DNA from: Corynebacterium ammoniagenes DSM 20306
GTDB lineage: Bacteria; Actinomycetota; Actinomycetes; Mycobacteriales; Mycobacteriaceae
Reading direction: 5' to 3'
NCBI RefSeq assembly: GCF_001941425.1
Contig: NZ_CP009244.1
Span: 806,001 to 870,000 of the forward strand
Length of the DNA stretch: 64,000 bases
The notes under the pieces are model-generated. The model worked only from the letters and a program-made list of their open reading frames with translations. It searched no databases and was not told the DNA's origin. This document shows positions 15,945-24,638 of the stretch, piece by piece; the first letter of the stretch is position 1; each line of letters opens with the position of its first letter. The translations under genes were made by a program, and so were the position numbers.

Positions 15945-16934
15945 GTGAGTGCAACTACCAAACGGGTAGCGCAAGTTATCGCCATCATCGTCGGCGTTGC
16001 GTTAGTCATTTTCGGGGTTCGAGACGCAGCAGCGTCGGACACTGGAGCTGATGCACGCAGCGCCGTAAGCCTAATTGCCCCTGCTGGTGCAGGTGGTGGC
16101 TGGGACGGTGCGGCCCGTGAAATTCAACAGGCCATGCGCGAAGAAAATGTTGTTGTTAACCCATCTGTGGTTAATATCCCCGGCGCCGGTGGAACCATTG
16201 GTTTATCTCAATTAATGGAGATGCCCGGTAACAATACAACCCTGATGGTCATGGGCATTACGATGCTCGGCGCCATCAACATCAACGGCTCAGGCGTATC
16301 CATTGATGAAGTAACCCCTATTGCCCGTATCACTGATGACTACGATGTGCTGGTTGTACCAGCTGACTCCCCGTATGAATCTGTCGAAGATGTTATGGTT
16401 GAGATGGCCAAAGACCCCAAAAACTTCCCGTGGGGCGGTGGCTCACTGGGCTCACTGGACCAGATGATCATCGCTCAGCTGGCTGAAGAAGCGGGAATCG
16501 ACCCTACCGAAGTCAATTACATGGCCCACTCCGGTGGCGCTGAACTGGCCACAGCCTTGATGTCAGGAACCATTGACGCCTCCGTGTCTGGGTACAACGA
16601 CTTTGCAGACCAGATCGAAGCCGGCCGATTGAAGATACTCGGCATTTCCGCCGAAGAGCCTGTCGATGGCATCGATACTCCCACCATGATCGAGCAAGGA
16701 TTCGACGTTTCCCTAGTCAACTGGCGTGGCGTTGTTGCTCCTCCCGGCTTGGAAGAGGAAGACATTGAAGAGCTTCGCACGATTATGCGTGAAGTACTTG
16801 AGTCTGAGACCTGGGCAGACGTTCTGGAAAGAAACCAATGGGCAGATAGTTCTTTAATCGGTGAGGATTTTGCAGAAAACCTCGAAGAAGAACGCGCCAT
16901 TGTCGACGGCATCTGGAAGCAATTGGGCTACTAA
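15945..16934 (+). CDS. tctC: Tripartite tricarboxylate transporter, periplasmic/extracellular binding protein
   Basis: A 329-residue TctC/Bug-family solute receptor. An N-terminal hydrophobic segment (residues 8-25, AQVIAIIVGVALVIFGV) ending near AAAS is a signal or anchor; there is no lipobox cysteine, so the attachment mode is unclear. Family features follow: LIAPAGAGGGWDGAAREIQQA, NIPGAGGTIGLSQL and the GGGSLGSLDQM loop, which shape the carboxylate pocket. A GTG start with TAAGGAGA upstream is used. tctB follows after 11 bp. TctC proteins bind citrate and a wide range of other carboxylates; the neighbouring aconitase-family gene points to a tricarboxylate. Confidence 0.92.
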   Translation: MSATTKRVAQVIAIIVGVALVIFGVRDAAASDTGADARSAVSLIAPAGAGGGWDGAAREIQQAMREENVVVNPSVVNIPGAGGTIGLSQLMEMPGNNTTLMVMGITMLGAININGSGVSIDEVTPIARITDDYDVLVVPADSPYESVEDVMVEMAKDPKNFPWGGGSLGSLDQMIIAQLAEEAGIDPTEVNYMAHSGGAELATALMSGTIDASVSGYNDFADQIEAGRLKILGISAEEPVDGIDTPTMIEQGFDVSLVNWRGVVAPPGLEEEDIEELRTIMREVLESETWADVLERNQWADSSLIGEDFAENLEEERAIVDGIWKQLGY

Positions 16935-16945
16935 GGACATCCACC

Positions 16946-17512
16946 ATGACTGATTCAACAACTGATCCCTCCAAACCGCAGGCGTTGCCGGAGCTTCCAT
17001 CGTTTAGAGGCTATGGCGCCTTAATCATGGCGGCCATCGTCTTTCTATTCGCCGCCTATGTCACCTGGGGAATTTTCACCATGGATGTGCCGGAATCAGC
17101 CGCGCAACCTGGGCCGAAATTTTACCCATCCATTCTCGTAGTTCTGTCCTATATTTTGGTTGCGTTGCTCGTCATCGACACGCTGCGCAAGCCTTCGCCT
17201 GGCGATGAACCCCGTTACGTCACCCCACTCGGTGAATACGGCGGCGAAGCGCGCCTTTCTCCTGACGTTGCCCGCCGCTGGTCCTTGACCGGATCCATCG
17301 TGGTGTTCATCGTCTTCATTCTCATTCTTGAGCCTGTTGGCTGGATTGTGTCCGCAGCCTTCCTGTTCGCGGGATTCGCCATCGCCATGGGCGACCGGAA
17401 ATACCTCAATGCGATCGCGGTCGGAATTGTATTCTCCTGCGCGGTTCAAGTGGCTTTTTCCGCAGGGCTTGGCCTTAACCTGCCGGCTGGAATCCTAGGA
17501 GGCATCTTCTAA
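16946..17512 (+). CDS. tctB: Tripartite tricarboxylate transporter, small membrane subunit
   Basis: A 188-residue membrane protein with four helices in the TctB pattern: one near residues 28-50, one near 60-75 (ILVVLSYILVALLVIDTL) and two in the C-terminal third. The linker between helices 2 and 3 is hydrophilic, and PGPKFYPSIL resembles the loop typical of the family. TctB is the least conserved subunit, and the call rests largely on its position between tctC and tctA. Its stop codon overlaps the tctA start (TAATG). Confidence 0.88.
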   Translation: MTDSTTDPSKPQALPELPSFRGYGALIMAAIVFLFAAYVTWGIFTMDVPESAAQPGPKFYPSILVVLSYILVALLVIDTLRKPSPGDEPRYVTPLGEYGGEARLSPDVARRWSLTGSIVVFIVFILILEPVGWIVSAAFLFAGFAIAMGDRKYLNAIAVGIVFSCAVQVAFSAGLGLNLPAGILGGIF

Positions 17513-19053
17513 TGATGGAAACACTCAATAACCTCATGATGGGTTTTGGCGATGCATTCTCGCCAATGAACCTCGTCTACGTCTTCATCGGTGCGCTCCT
17601 TGGTACCGCAGTCGGCGTCTTACCTGGCATGGGCTCGTCGATGGCCGTAGCGCTTCTGCTGCCCATTACGTTTACCCTCGACCCAACCGCCGCGTTCATT
17701 ATGTTCGCGGGTGTGTACTTCGGTGGTCTCTTCGGCGACTCCACCATGGCGATTCTGGTCAATACCCCTGGTGGTTCGACGGCGATTGCAACAGCCTTCG
17801 AAGGCCACAGAATGGCACTGAACGGCAGAGCGCCGCAAGCGCTCGCGACATCCGCCATCGGCGCTTTTACCGGTGGCTTGATCGCCACCACCCTGGTCGT
17901 TTTCTTCGCACCGAAGCTCGCTGAGTTTGCCATTCTCTTTGGCCCAGCAGAGTACTTCGCCTTGGCAATCTTCGCCTTCCTGGCCTCTGCAGCGGTCGTC
18001 TCTGACTCCCTGCTTCGCGGCCTGATTTCCCTGGTCGTTGGTTTGCTCGTCGCGACAGTAGGCATCGATGAAATCTCCGGCGCCCAGCGCTTTACCGGTG
18101 GGATTCCAGAAATGTTCGACGGCATCGGCATCATTATTGTCACCGTCGGCATCCTCGCATTGGGCGAAGTCTTCTACGTCATCTACGAACAGAGCAAGCC
18201 AGTCCCGAAACTGCGCGACGGCAAAGTCGCACGCGCGCGTCTGTCCTGGGCAGAATTCAAAGAAGCATTCCCCGCATGGTTGCGCGGCACCAGCTTCGGT
18301 GTTCCCTTTGGCGTTATCCCCGTCGGTGGTGCGGAAGTGCCCACCTTTATGGCATACGCAACCGAACGCAACCTGGATAAGCGCCGTAAGGATCCCCAGT
18401 TCGGCGACCAAGGTGCTATCCGTGGTGTCGCTGGCCCAGAAGCTGCAGGTAACGCTACCGCCGGTACCGCGATGGGCGCATTGCTGGCCATGGGCCTTCC
18501 AACGTCCGCGACCGCAGCCATTATGCTGGCGGCATTCCAGCAATACGGCATTCAGCCCGGACCGCTGCTTTTCGATCGCAACGCTGACCTCGTCTGGCCC
18601 TTGCTCGCGTCCTTGTTTATCGGTCTCTTCGTCCTGCTGATTCTGAACCTGCCCCTGGCACCAATGTGGGCCAAGCTTCTGCTGATTCCGCGCCACTATC
18701 TCTACCCAGGCATCGCAGTCTTTTGTGCCCTTGGTGTTTATGCAACATCCGCAGCAATCGCTGACCTCTGGCTCGTGCTCGTCATCGGTCTTGTCGGGTT
18801 CGTTATGCGACACTTTGAGTTCCCATTGGCACCAATCATGATTGGCGTTATTCTGGGACCTCTCGCAGAGTCCAGCTTCCGCAACGCTCTACTGTCCTCC
18901 GGTGGCGACTACTCCATTCTGGTTGGATCCCCAATCGCGATTGGTATGTACACACTGATGGCCATCGTTCTCCTGGCAGCGGTATTCCGCCGCTTCCAGA
19001 ACAAGCGCTCCGAAGCGCAGCGCGAAAAAGAATCTGAGCTAACTTCCGCTTAG
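17512..19053 (+). CDS. tctA: Tripartite tricarboxylate transporter, large membrane subunit
   Basis: A 513-residue TctA permease with about 12 membrane helices. Family signatures are seen: GTAVGVLPGMGSSMAVALLLP near the N-terminus, GVYFGGLFGDSTMAILVNTPGG following, and the mirrored PEAAGNATAGTAMGALLAMGLP in the second half. TctA is the ion-coupled translocation subunit. AGGAGG at 17497-17502 serves either ATG 17512 or ATG 17515. Downstream is a strong 16-bp inverted repeat that may end transcription. The receptor, small and large subunits form one operon with overlapping or closely spaced reading frames. Confidence 0.94.
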   Translation: MMETLNNLMMGFGDAFSPMNLVYVFIGALLGTAVGVLPGMGSSMAVALLLPITFTLDPTAAFIMFAGVYFGGLFGDSTMAILVNTPGGSTAIATAFEGHRMALNGRAPQALATSAIGAFTGGLIATTLVVFFAPKLAEFAILFGPAEYFALAIFAFLASAAVVSDSLLRGLISLVVGLLVATVGIDEISGAQRFTGGIPEMFDGIGIIIVTVGILALGEVFYVIYEQSKPVPKLRDGKVARARLSWAEFKEAFPAWLRGTSFGVPFGVIPVGGAEVPTFMAYATERNLDKRRKDPQFGDQGAIRGVAGPEAAGNATAGTAMGALLAMGLPTSATAAIMLAAFQQYGIQPGPLLFDRNADLVWPLLASLFIGLFVLLILNLPLAPMWAKLLLIPRHYLYPGIAVFCALGVYATSAAIADLWLVLVIGLVGFVMRHFEFPLAPIMIGVILGPLAESSFRNALLSSGGDYSILVGSPIAIGMYTLMAIVLLAAVFRRFQNKRSEAQREKESELTSA

Positions 19054-19077
19054 ATTTCACACCGCGCTTTTCCTTTC

Positions 19078-19133
19078 AGCAGATGTACTTCGTTATCCGA
19101 CCGGCTCCTAGTCGGCGACGAAGTACATCTGCT
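19078..19133. terminator. 16-bp perfect inverted repeat between tctA and the convergent dehydrogenase
   Basis: AGCAGATGTACTTCGT at 19078-19093 is exactly complementary to 19118-19133. The 24-base interior holds a second stem, CCGAC at 19097-19101 with GTCGG at 19111-19115. The right arm is also the coding sequence for the last residues of the convergent dehydrogenase, just before its stop. U-tracts are weak (TTATTT after the right arm, GAAAGGAAAAG on the other side), so this may be a shared two-way terminator or a stability element. Confidence 0.55.
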
Positions 19134-20487
19134 TATTTACGAACTCATCCATGGCCAACGGGCCCAATTCGCGGCCAAAACCTGAGCGCTTTACTCCGCC
19201 AAACGGAAGCTCCGCACCCTCGCCGGCAGGCGTATTTACGTTAGCCATTCCCACCGCGAGCTTTTGAGCGACCGCTTCTGCCCGAGCCGTGTCTTGGGAA
19301 AATACTGCTCCGCCGAGCCCAAACCGGCAATCATTGGCCAGCTCGAGTGCTTCTTTATCACTGGATACCTTGTAGACGACTGCGACTGGACCAAAGAATT
19401 CCTCATAATAGGAATCGGAACCGCGTTCAATCCCAGTCACCACGGCGGGGGAGAAGTACGCAGTGTCTTCCCCGAGTTCTCCGCCCACGTGAAGCGTCGC
19501 ACCTTCTTGCACCGCAATCTCTAATTGCCGTTCTAGGGTTTCCGCAGCAGTACGTGACGATAGCGGACCATAAGAATTGCCCGATCCCTCCGCAAGCGTG
19601 ACTGGGTCTGCCGGTGTCATACCCTTGGCTAGTTCTACCAACTCCGCCACGAATTCATCGTAAATATCGTCCATGACGATAAGGCGCTTATTGGAGTTAC
19701 ACGCCTGCCCGGTGTTGTACATGCGGGTCTCCCATGCGAGCTGCGCTGAGGCTTTGACATCCTTCGTGTCCAGCACAATATACGGATCTGAGCCGCCGAG
19801 CTCGAGCACGGATTTCTTCAGGTTCTTACTTGCCTGTGCTCCGATGATTGCTCCCGCACGCTCCGAACCGGTCAGGGATACCCCTTGAATACGCGGGTCT
19901 GCGATCATTTCTGCAACCTGATCATGTGAAGCAAACACATTGTTGTAAGCGCCTTGCGGTAGCCCAGCATCGATCAGAATTTGTTGAATGGCCAGCGCAG
20001 AACGCGGACAGATCTCCGCATGCTTTAGAACGATGGTGTTTCCCAGCATCAAGTTCGGCGCCGCAAAGCGTGCGACCTGATAAAAGGGAAAGTTCCAGGG
20101 CATAACACCAAGCAGGGCGCCGAGCGGCAGCCGCCGAATCATAGCTTTGCCAGCGGAATTAGTAGGAATTTCTTGGTCCGCTGCAAAAGAGGGGCCGTGG
20201 TCGGCATAATATTGGAAGATCTCAGAAGCGAATTCGGCTTCCTCGACTCCCTCAGCGAGCGGTTTCCCCATTTCTTCGGCGATGATTTTACCGAGGTCGT
20301 GCTTTCTTGCATCGAAAAGCTCTGCTGCTTTCGCAACGACTTCCGCGCGCTGCGTAATTTCGTGCTCGCCCCATTCGTATGTTGCATCCTCGGCAGAGTT
20401 CAAAATATTTTCAATTTCTTCCCTAGTCGCGGTTGGGAAGGTTTCAATGACTTCGTCTGTGGCTGGGTCTTGTACTCGGTAGGTCAC
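19108..20487 (-). CDS. NAD(P)-dependent succinate-semialdehyde-type aldehyde dehydrogenase
   Basis: A 459-residue ALDH-superfamily enzyme. Motifs: VMPWNFPFYQVARFAAPNLMLGN, LTGSERAGAIIGAQA, the general-base Glu in VLELGGSDP, and the catalytic Cys in YNTGQACNSNKRL. The closest pattern is the GabD/YneI succinate-semialdehyde dehydrogenase group, but ALDH substrates are hard to call from motifs. I chose GTG 20487 (TAAGGAG 9 bp upstream) over an ATG at 20532, which would add 15 residues and has no ribosome site. A TATAAC -10 hexamer lies at 20512-20517. The gene is convergent with tctA, so a link to that pathway (succinate formation) is possible but not shown. Confidence 0.87.
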   Translation of the reverse strand: MTYRVQDPATDEVIETFPTATREEIENILNSAEDATYEWGEHEITQRAEVVAKAAELFDARKHDLGKIIAEEMGKPLAEGVEEAEFASEIFQYYADHGPSFAADQEIPTNSAGKAMIRRLPLGALLGVMPWNFPFYQVARFAAPNLMLGNTIVLKHAEICPRSALAIQQILIDAGLPQGAYNNVFASHDQVAEMIADPRIQGVSLTGSERAGAIIGAQASKNLKKSVLELGGSDPYIVLDTKDVKASAQLAWETRMYNTGQACNSNKRLIVMDDIYDEFVAELVELAKGMTPADPVTLAEGSGNSYGPLSSRTAAETLERQLEIAVQEGATLHVGGELGEDTAYFSPAVVTGIERGSDSYYEEFFGPVAVVYKVSSDKEALELANDCRFGLGGAVFSQDTARAEAVAQKLAVGMANVNTPAGEGAELPFGGVKRSGFGRELGPLAMDEFVNKQMYFVAD

Positions 20488-20658
20488 GGCGGAAAACTCC
20501 TTAGCTTGGTGTGTTATAGGCCATTCTGCCAAAGCAAGCCGTGCCGCGCCGTCGATTTCTATTTTGTTGCAAATTCGTTACTTTGTTCGAGTGGCGAGGT
20601 GGTGTCTGATGGCTTTATTATGGTTGTAGAAAATTAGTTCGATACAAGTGAGAATGTA

Positions 20659-22299
20659 ATGAGCGAAACCTTCTATGCAGTTAATAACCCCAATAGCCCA
20701 TTAGCCCGACTCTATTCCACTACCCGTTGTGCGGAACTTAACGCATGGATTCAATTAATTCCCGAGTTCGAAGAGGATTTCGATTTAGCTACTGAAGAAT
20801 GCGCCCGGCATTATGGTCAAAATGCGAATGTGGTGGGAAAAAATTTCTTGGCCCTGCAACGCCTGATTCGTGAATTGCCGAAGCTGCACGCGGTGGTGCA
20901 AGAGCACTGGCATTTAGACTTTCCACGCCTTGTTGCTATCGATACGGCGCTTTCCAAACTAGGACCAAACCCCGATCCGGAAATCATGGAAGAGCTTGAT
21001 GCGAAAATAGCCAAATATCTCACCCCGCGGATTGCGAACCAGCACTTGCCAGGGCATTCGCTTATTGGTCAGCGGGTGCGACAGATGGTCAGTGAATATG
21101 ACGATCGCATCCCCGTTAAAGACCCACGGCCGCAACGCAGAATGGTAAAAACCCAGTTGACGGCAAATTCATCGTCGCTGGCGGTGGAGGCGCCGCACGA
21201 AGAAATTCAAAAAGCGGAAGACTGCATGAAGGCTACCGCGACAGCTCTGGGGATTACGCGAGCGGAAGCGATGCTGCGGGTGCTCACGGGGGAATTTCCC
21301 TGTACCCAGGCAGATACCAAGCTGGTGCTATTTTCTCCCAAGGGCATGGAAGACGGTCCGGCCTACCTGCAAGGATTTGGTTGGGTAGGTCCAGAAACCG
21401 TCGAGCGCCTGCGGGAGGGGGCGACGGTGCTGGACGCTGATGAATTAGCGAAAGCTGAGACTTCCAGCTATCAGCCCACCGCAGGGATTCGCACTTTCGT
21501 GGAAGGGCGCGATGGCACGTGCCGTTGGCCAGGGTGTGAGGTTCCTGCGCAGAGTTGCCAGCTGGATCATCGCCATAACTTTTCCGAAGGCGGGCTCACT
21601 TCGCCATCAAACCTCTTTGCTTTGTGCCAGCACCATCACAACATCAAGACCGATACGCGGGCGATGTACATTGTTGATCCGATCACGGACGTCATCTACT
21701 GGCTTTTTGAAGATGGCACGTGGGTCAGCGACAGCGCGGAGGAAGGACCGCTAGGGCAAGGCTCTAAGCGTTGGTTGCAAACATTTGGGCAAAAGCTGGT
21801 CAAACGCCGCAAGAACGCACAAGAAAAAGCGCATGAGCTTGCCGATGCCATCGATGACTTTTATCGTAAACGCGCTGAACAGGACAAACTCGAGCAAGAC
21901 CAACGCGACATCATCGATGAGCTGTGGGTCGATGACATTAAACTTCTCCGCGCAATGTTGCAGCAGGGAGAGTTCTCCGGAGATATTCCACTGCCCGGAA
22001 ACCTGAATGTCTTCCTCATTTTGGAAGCTGCGCAAAGAATGGGCATCGAATTTGAAGCCTGTGATGACATGGCACCGTGGGTGCGCGTACATAAGCAGAT
22101 TTTGGATTATGAACGCGCAGAAAATGAACGCAAGATTCTCGAGGAAGCTGAAGCCTTGGCCAAGGAGCTAGCGGAGGACATCCTCAAAGAAAAAGAAGAG
22201 GAAAAGGCAAAGGCGGAAGCAGAAGAGGACAAGGAGGGAGCAGAGGAACAGCCGGAACCAGTGAAGGTTTCGACGAATCCGGAAGACCCGCCATTTTAA
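20659..22299 (+). CDS. DUF222 / HNH endonuclease-domain protein (13E12-repeat-like)
   Basis: A 546-residue protein of a kind that is multiplied in many actinobacteria. Residues 1-250 are helical and DUF222-like. The HNH nuclease motif follows near residue 280-335: EGRDGTCRWPGCEVPAQSCQ with paired cysteines, LDHRHNFSEGG with the catalytic His, and FALCQHHHNIKT. After it, about 200 residues are charged and probably coiled-coil, ending in a Glu/Lys/Ala-rich tail (residues 495-535). The biological role of the family is not established. It is monocistronic, divergent from the dehydrogenase, with a weak ribosome site before ATG 20659. Confidence 0.85.
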   Translation: MSETFYAVNNPNSPLARLYSTTRCAELNAWIQLIPEFEEDFDLATEECARHYGQNANVVGKNFLALQRLIRELPKLHAVVQEHWHLDFPRLVAIDTALSKLGPNPDPEIMEELDAKIAKYLTPRIANQHLPGHSLIGQRVRQMVSEYDDRIPVKDPRPQRRMVKTQLTANSSSLAVEAPHEEIQKAEDCMKATATALGITRAEAMLRVLTGEFPCTQADTKLVLFSPKGMEDGPAYLQGFGWVGPETVERLREGATVLDADELAKAETSSYQPTAGIRTFVEGRDGTCRWPGCEVPAQSCQLDHRHNFSEGGLTSPSNLFALCQHHHNIKTDTRAMYIVDPITDVIYWLFEDGTWVSDSAEEGPLGQGSKRWLQTFGQKLVKRRKNAQEKAHELADAIDDFYRKRAEQDKLEQDQRDIIDELWVDDIKLLRAMLQQGEFSGDIPLPGNLNVFLILEAAQRMGIEFEACDDMAPWVRVHKQILDYERAENERKILEEAEALAKELAEDILKEKEEEKAKAEAEEDKEGAEEQPEPVKVSTNPEDPPF

Positions 22300-22342
22300 A
22301 ATTTCGTAAAAATGCGAAATTTAAGGACTGCCGAAAGCGGCA
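22299..22342 (+). promoter_or_regulatory. Two stem-loops in the gntK leader
   Basis: AAATTTCG at 22299-22306 pairs perfectly with CGAAATTT at 22315-22322 (8-base loop). A second, G+C-rich hairpin follows at once: TGCCG, loop AAAG, CGGCA (22329-22342). The first may be an operator or a weak terminator for the upstream HNH gene, whose stop codon touches it. The second lies just before the gntK start region and could affect translation. Function is not shown. Confidence 0.4.
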
Positions 22343-22368
22343 ATTACATGACAATGGATAATAAAGGA

Positions 22369-22887
22369 ATGAATGAGCAGTCTCTAGTGTCGCGCTACGT
22401 TGTCCTCATGGGAGTATCCGGTTCCGGAAAGTCTTCTGTGGGCGAAAATCTCAGCCCCTTGGTTGGTCTTCCTTACCAGGATGGGGATGACATGCACCCG
22501 CAGGCAAACATCGACAAAATGGAATCAGGCACCCCGCTTAACGATGAAGACAGGATGCCGTGGTTGAAAAATATTGGCGAGGAACTCGCCGCGTCGAATG
22601 GTTTGATGATCGGGTGCAGCGCGTTGAAGCGCTCCTACCGAGACCTGATTCGCAGCTATTGTCCCGAGGTGGTGTTCATCCACCTGGCCGGGGACTATGA
22701 GCTGCTAATCGACCGGATGCAAGCGCGTACCGGGCATTTCATGCCGGCGTCATTGCTGAAGTCTCAATTTGAAACATTGGAGCAATTGCAGCCGGATGAA
22801 AAGGGCGTCGTGATTGATATTGCGCCGTCGAAGGAAGAAGTGGCAGCGCAAGCGGCTAACTACTTGGCAGGATCGCCCACAGAATAA
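22369..22887 (+). CDS. gntK: Gluconokinase
   Basis: About 172 residues. It phosphorylates gluconate to 6-phosphogluconate, entering the pentose phosphate pathway. The P-loop GVSGSGKSSVGENL is at residues 15-28. The family signatures LPYQDGDDMHPQANIDKM and CSALKRSYRDLIRSY follow, and length matches the GntK family. The start is uncertain: ATG 22369 has AAAGGA but almost no spacing, while ATG 22348 and 22354 lack a ribosome site. The 3' end overlaps the convergent gntP gene by 32 bp, so carrier and kinase are tail-to-tail rather than in an operon. Confidence 0.93.
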   Translation: MNEQSLVSRYVVLMGVSGSGKSSVGENLSPLVGLPYQDGDDMHPQANIDKMESGTPLNDEDRMPWLKNIGEELAASNGLMIGCSALKRSYRDLIRSYCPEVVFIHLAGDYELLIDRMQARTGHFMPASLLKSQFETLEQLQPDEKGVVIDIAPSKEEVAAQAANYLAGSPTE

Positions 22888-24235
22888 GCACGACGATAAA
22901 GCCGATTACCGAAATAAACACCTGGTTCAAAGTCCAGGTGCGCAGGGTGGTGGAAACATCCATTCCCATGAGTCGGCCGACGAGCCAGAAGCCGGAGTCG
23001 TTGACTAGGGAAGAGAATACGGAACCTGCCGCAGTGGCAAGTACCAGCAGGGCGAGCTGAATTTCGTTCATATTGGCTGCTTCCACGGCAGGTGCCATGA
23101 GCGCGGCTGCGGTGGTCAGCGCAACGGTTGCAGAACCCTGAGCGACGCGAAGTGCTGCGGCCACGAGGTATGCCGCGAAGATGACAGGGATGCCAAGGTC
23201 AGACATGGAGTCGGCGAGGGCATCGCCGATGCCCGAGGTACGAAGTACGCCGCCGAACATGCCGCCGGCACCGGTGATCAGGATGACCGAACAGATGGGG
23301 CCAAGTGAGCCGTCCATGAGCTTTTCGGCGCGCTCGCGATCCCGTGGGCCGAGAACAGCCATCGCGATGAGCAGGGTAATCAGTAGCGCGATGGGGGTTT
23401 GGCCAATGAAGGTGAGGATTTCGGCAAAGGTGTTGGTGGCATCGATGGTGCCGGCCGCCGAGAGCGTGTTGACGCCGGTGTTGCAGAAGATGAGCAGCAT
23501 CGGCAGCAGCATGACGCTGATGACTTTTGCAGGCGATGCAACGGTGGCGGGATCGTGGTCAGTTTGTTCGCCAAGGAGGGCATCGCTGACCTTGAAGGTG
23601 AATTTCTTGCCGAGGAATTTACCCCACAGGTAACCGGAGACGTACCAGGTTGGCAGGGCAACGATGAGGCCAAGGCCTAGGATATAGCCGATATCAGCGC
23701 TGAAGAATTCCGCTGCGGAGACAGGTCCGGGGTGCGGTGGCAAAAACACGTGCATGACGGAGAATGCACCCGCGGCCGGAATACCGTAGACCAGAACTGG
23801 TCCATCTAAACGGCGCGCGACCGCGAAGATAACCGGCAGCATGACGATGAGGCCGGCATCAAAGAAGATGGGAAAGCCCATGATGAGTGAGGCAATACCA
23901 AGGGCCAGTGGGGCGCGTTTGGCGCCGAAGGCATTGACGAGGGCATCGGCAAGCGACTGTGCTCCGCCGGATGCTTCTACCAACCGGCCGATCATGGCGC
24001 CCAGGCCCACGAGCAGGGCGACCGAGGCGATGGTGGAACCAAAGCCATCGATCATGGTGGGCACCACGCCCGCGATGGGAATGCCGGCGGCGAGGGCGGT
24101 GACAGCGGAAACGATGATGAGCGTGACAAAAGCGTGAATGCGGAACTTGATTACAAGCAGCAAAATGAGGGCAATGGCAACTAATGTAATGCCCAGTAAA
24201 GGCCCAGCGGGCATGGTGGGTTCCCAGGTCTCCAT
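22856..24235 (-). CDS. gntP: Gluconate permease (GntP family)
   Basis: A 459-residue carrier with about 12-14 membrane helices. GntP signatures: MGFPIFFDAGLIVMLPVIFAVAR, HVFLPPHPGPVSAAEFF, GAGGMFGGVLRTSGIGDAL and QGSATVALTTAAALMAP. These PPHPGP and QGSATVA blocks mark true gluconate permeases, unlike the carrier at 9650-11086. I chose ATG 24235 (AAGGAG 6 bp upstream); the frame stays open upstream but across the divergent DUF202 gene. Works with the convergent gntK: import then phosphorylation. Confidence 0.93.
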   Translation of the reverse strand: METWEPTMPAGPLLGITLVAIALILLLVIKFRIHAFVTLIIVSAVTALAAGIPIAGVVPTMIDGFGSTIASVALLVGLGAMIGRLVEASGGAQSLADALVNAFGAKRAPLALGIASLIMGFPIFFDAGLIVMLPVIFAVARRLDGPVLVYGIPAAGAFSVMHVFLPPHPGPVSAAEFFSADIGYILGLGLIVALPTWYVSGYLWGKFLGKKFTFKVSDALLGEQTDHDPATVASPAKVISVMLLPMLLIFCNTGVNTLSAAGTIDATNTFAEILTFIGQTPIALLITLLIAMAVLGPRDRERAEKLMDGSLGPICSVILITGAGGMFGGVLRTSGIGDALADSMSDLGIPVIFAAYLVAAALRVAQGSATVALTTAAALMAPAVEAANMNEIQLALLVLATAAGSVFSSLVNDSGFWLVGRLMGMDVSTTLRTWTLNQVFISVIGFIVVLILWAILPSS

Positions 24236-24296
24236 ATAGTTCTCCTTATCTAAATGTTTCCCTGAGATTACACCGCTGGCGTTGTAGCATATAAAC

Positions 24297-24638
24297 ATGA
24301 AGTTTTGGGAGGAGGGCGAAGATCCGGATCCACGGTTTACGTTGGCGAATGAACGCACATTTCTGGCGTGGATTCGGACGTCCTTGGCATTTTTGGCCGG
24401 CGGCATTGCTATTGAGATTTTTAATTTTGAAGGTGTTGCTCCCTGGATAAACTCAGCCATCTCCTTCATCGTTATCGTCACGGCAGCATTGGTAGCCGTT
24501 GGAGCAGCTTTTCGATGGGCCACTGTGGAACGCGCGATGCGCACCGGCAAGCCCATGCCGGCCCCGCGGCTGGTGCCTGTGCTCTCGGCCGCGGCGGCGA
24601 TTGGCTGCGTGTTCGGCCTCGTGGTGATCCTGCTGTGA
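24297..24638 (+). CDS. DUF202 (YidH-type) small membrane protein
   Basis: A 113-residue protein with a short charged N-terminus carrying the family motif FTLANERTFLAWIRTSLAFLAGG, then two further helices, the last at the C-terminus (LVPVLSAAAAIGCVFGLVVILL). DUF202 proteins are inner-membrane proteins of unknown function. It is divergent from gntP and directly overlaps a second DUF202 gene, a pairing that suggests a heteromer. Confidence 0.85.
   Translation: MKFWEEGEDPDPRFTLANERTFLAWIRTSLAFLAGGIAIEIFNFEGVAPWINSAISFIVIVTAALVAVGAAFRWATVERAMRTGKPMPAPRLVPVLSAAAAIGCVFGLVVILL

Noticed and set aside
17620..18813. A 397-codon open frame on the minus strand inside tctA
   Set aside because: Its translation is rich in Cys, His, Glu and Gln without any recognisable domain, it lies wholly opposite tctA, and it has no ribosome site. 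It is a codon-bias shadow of a real gene.
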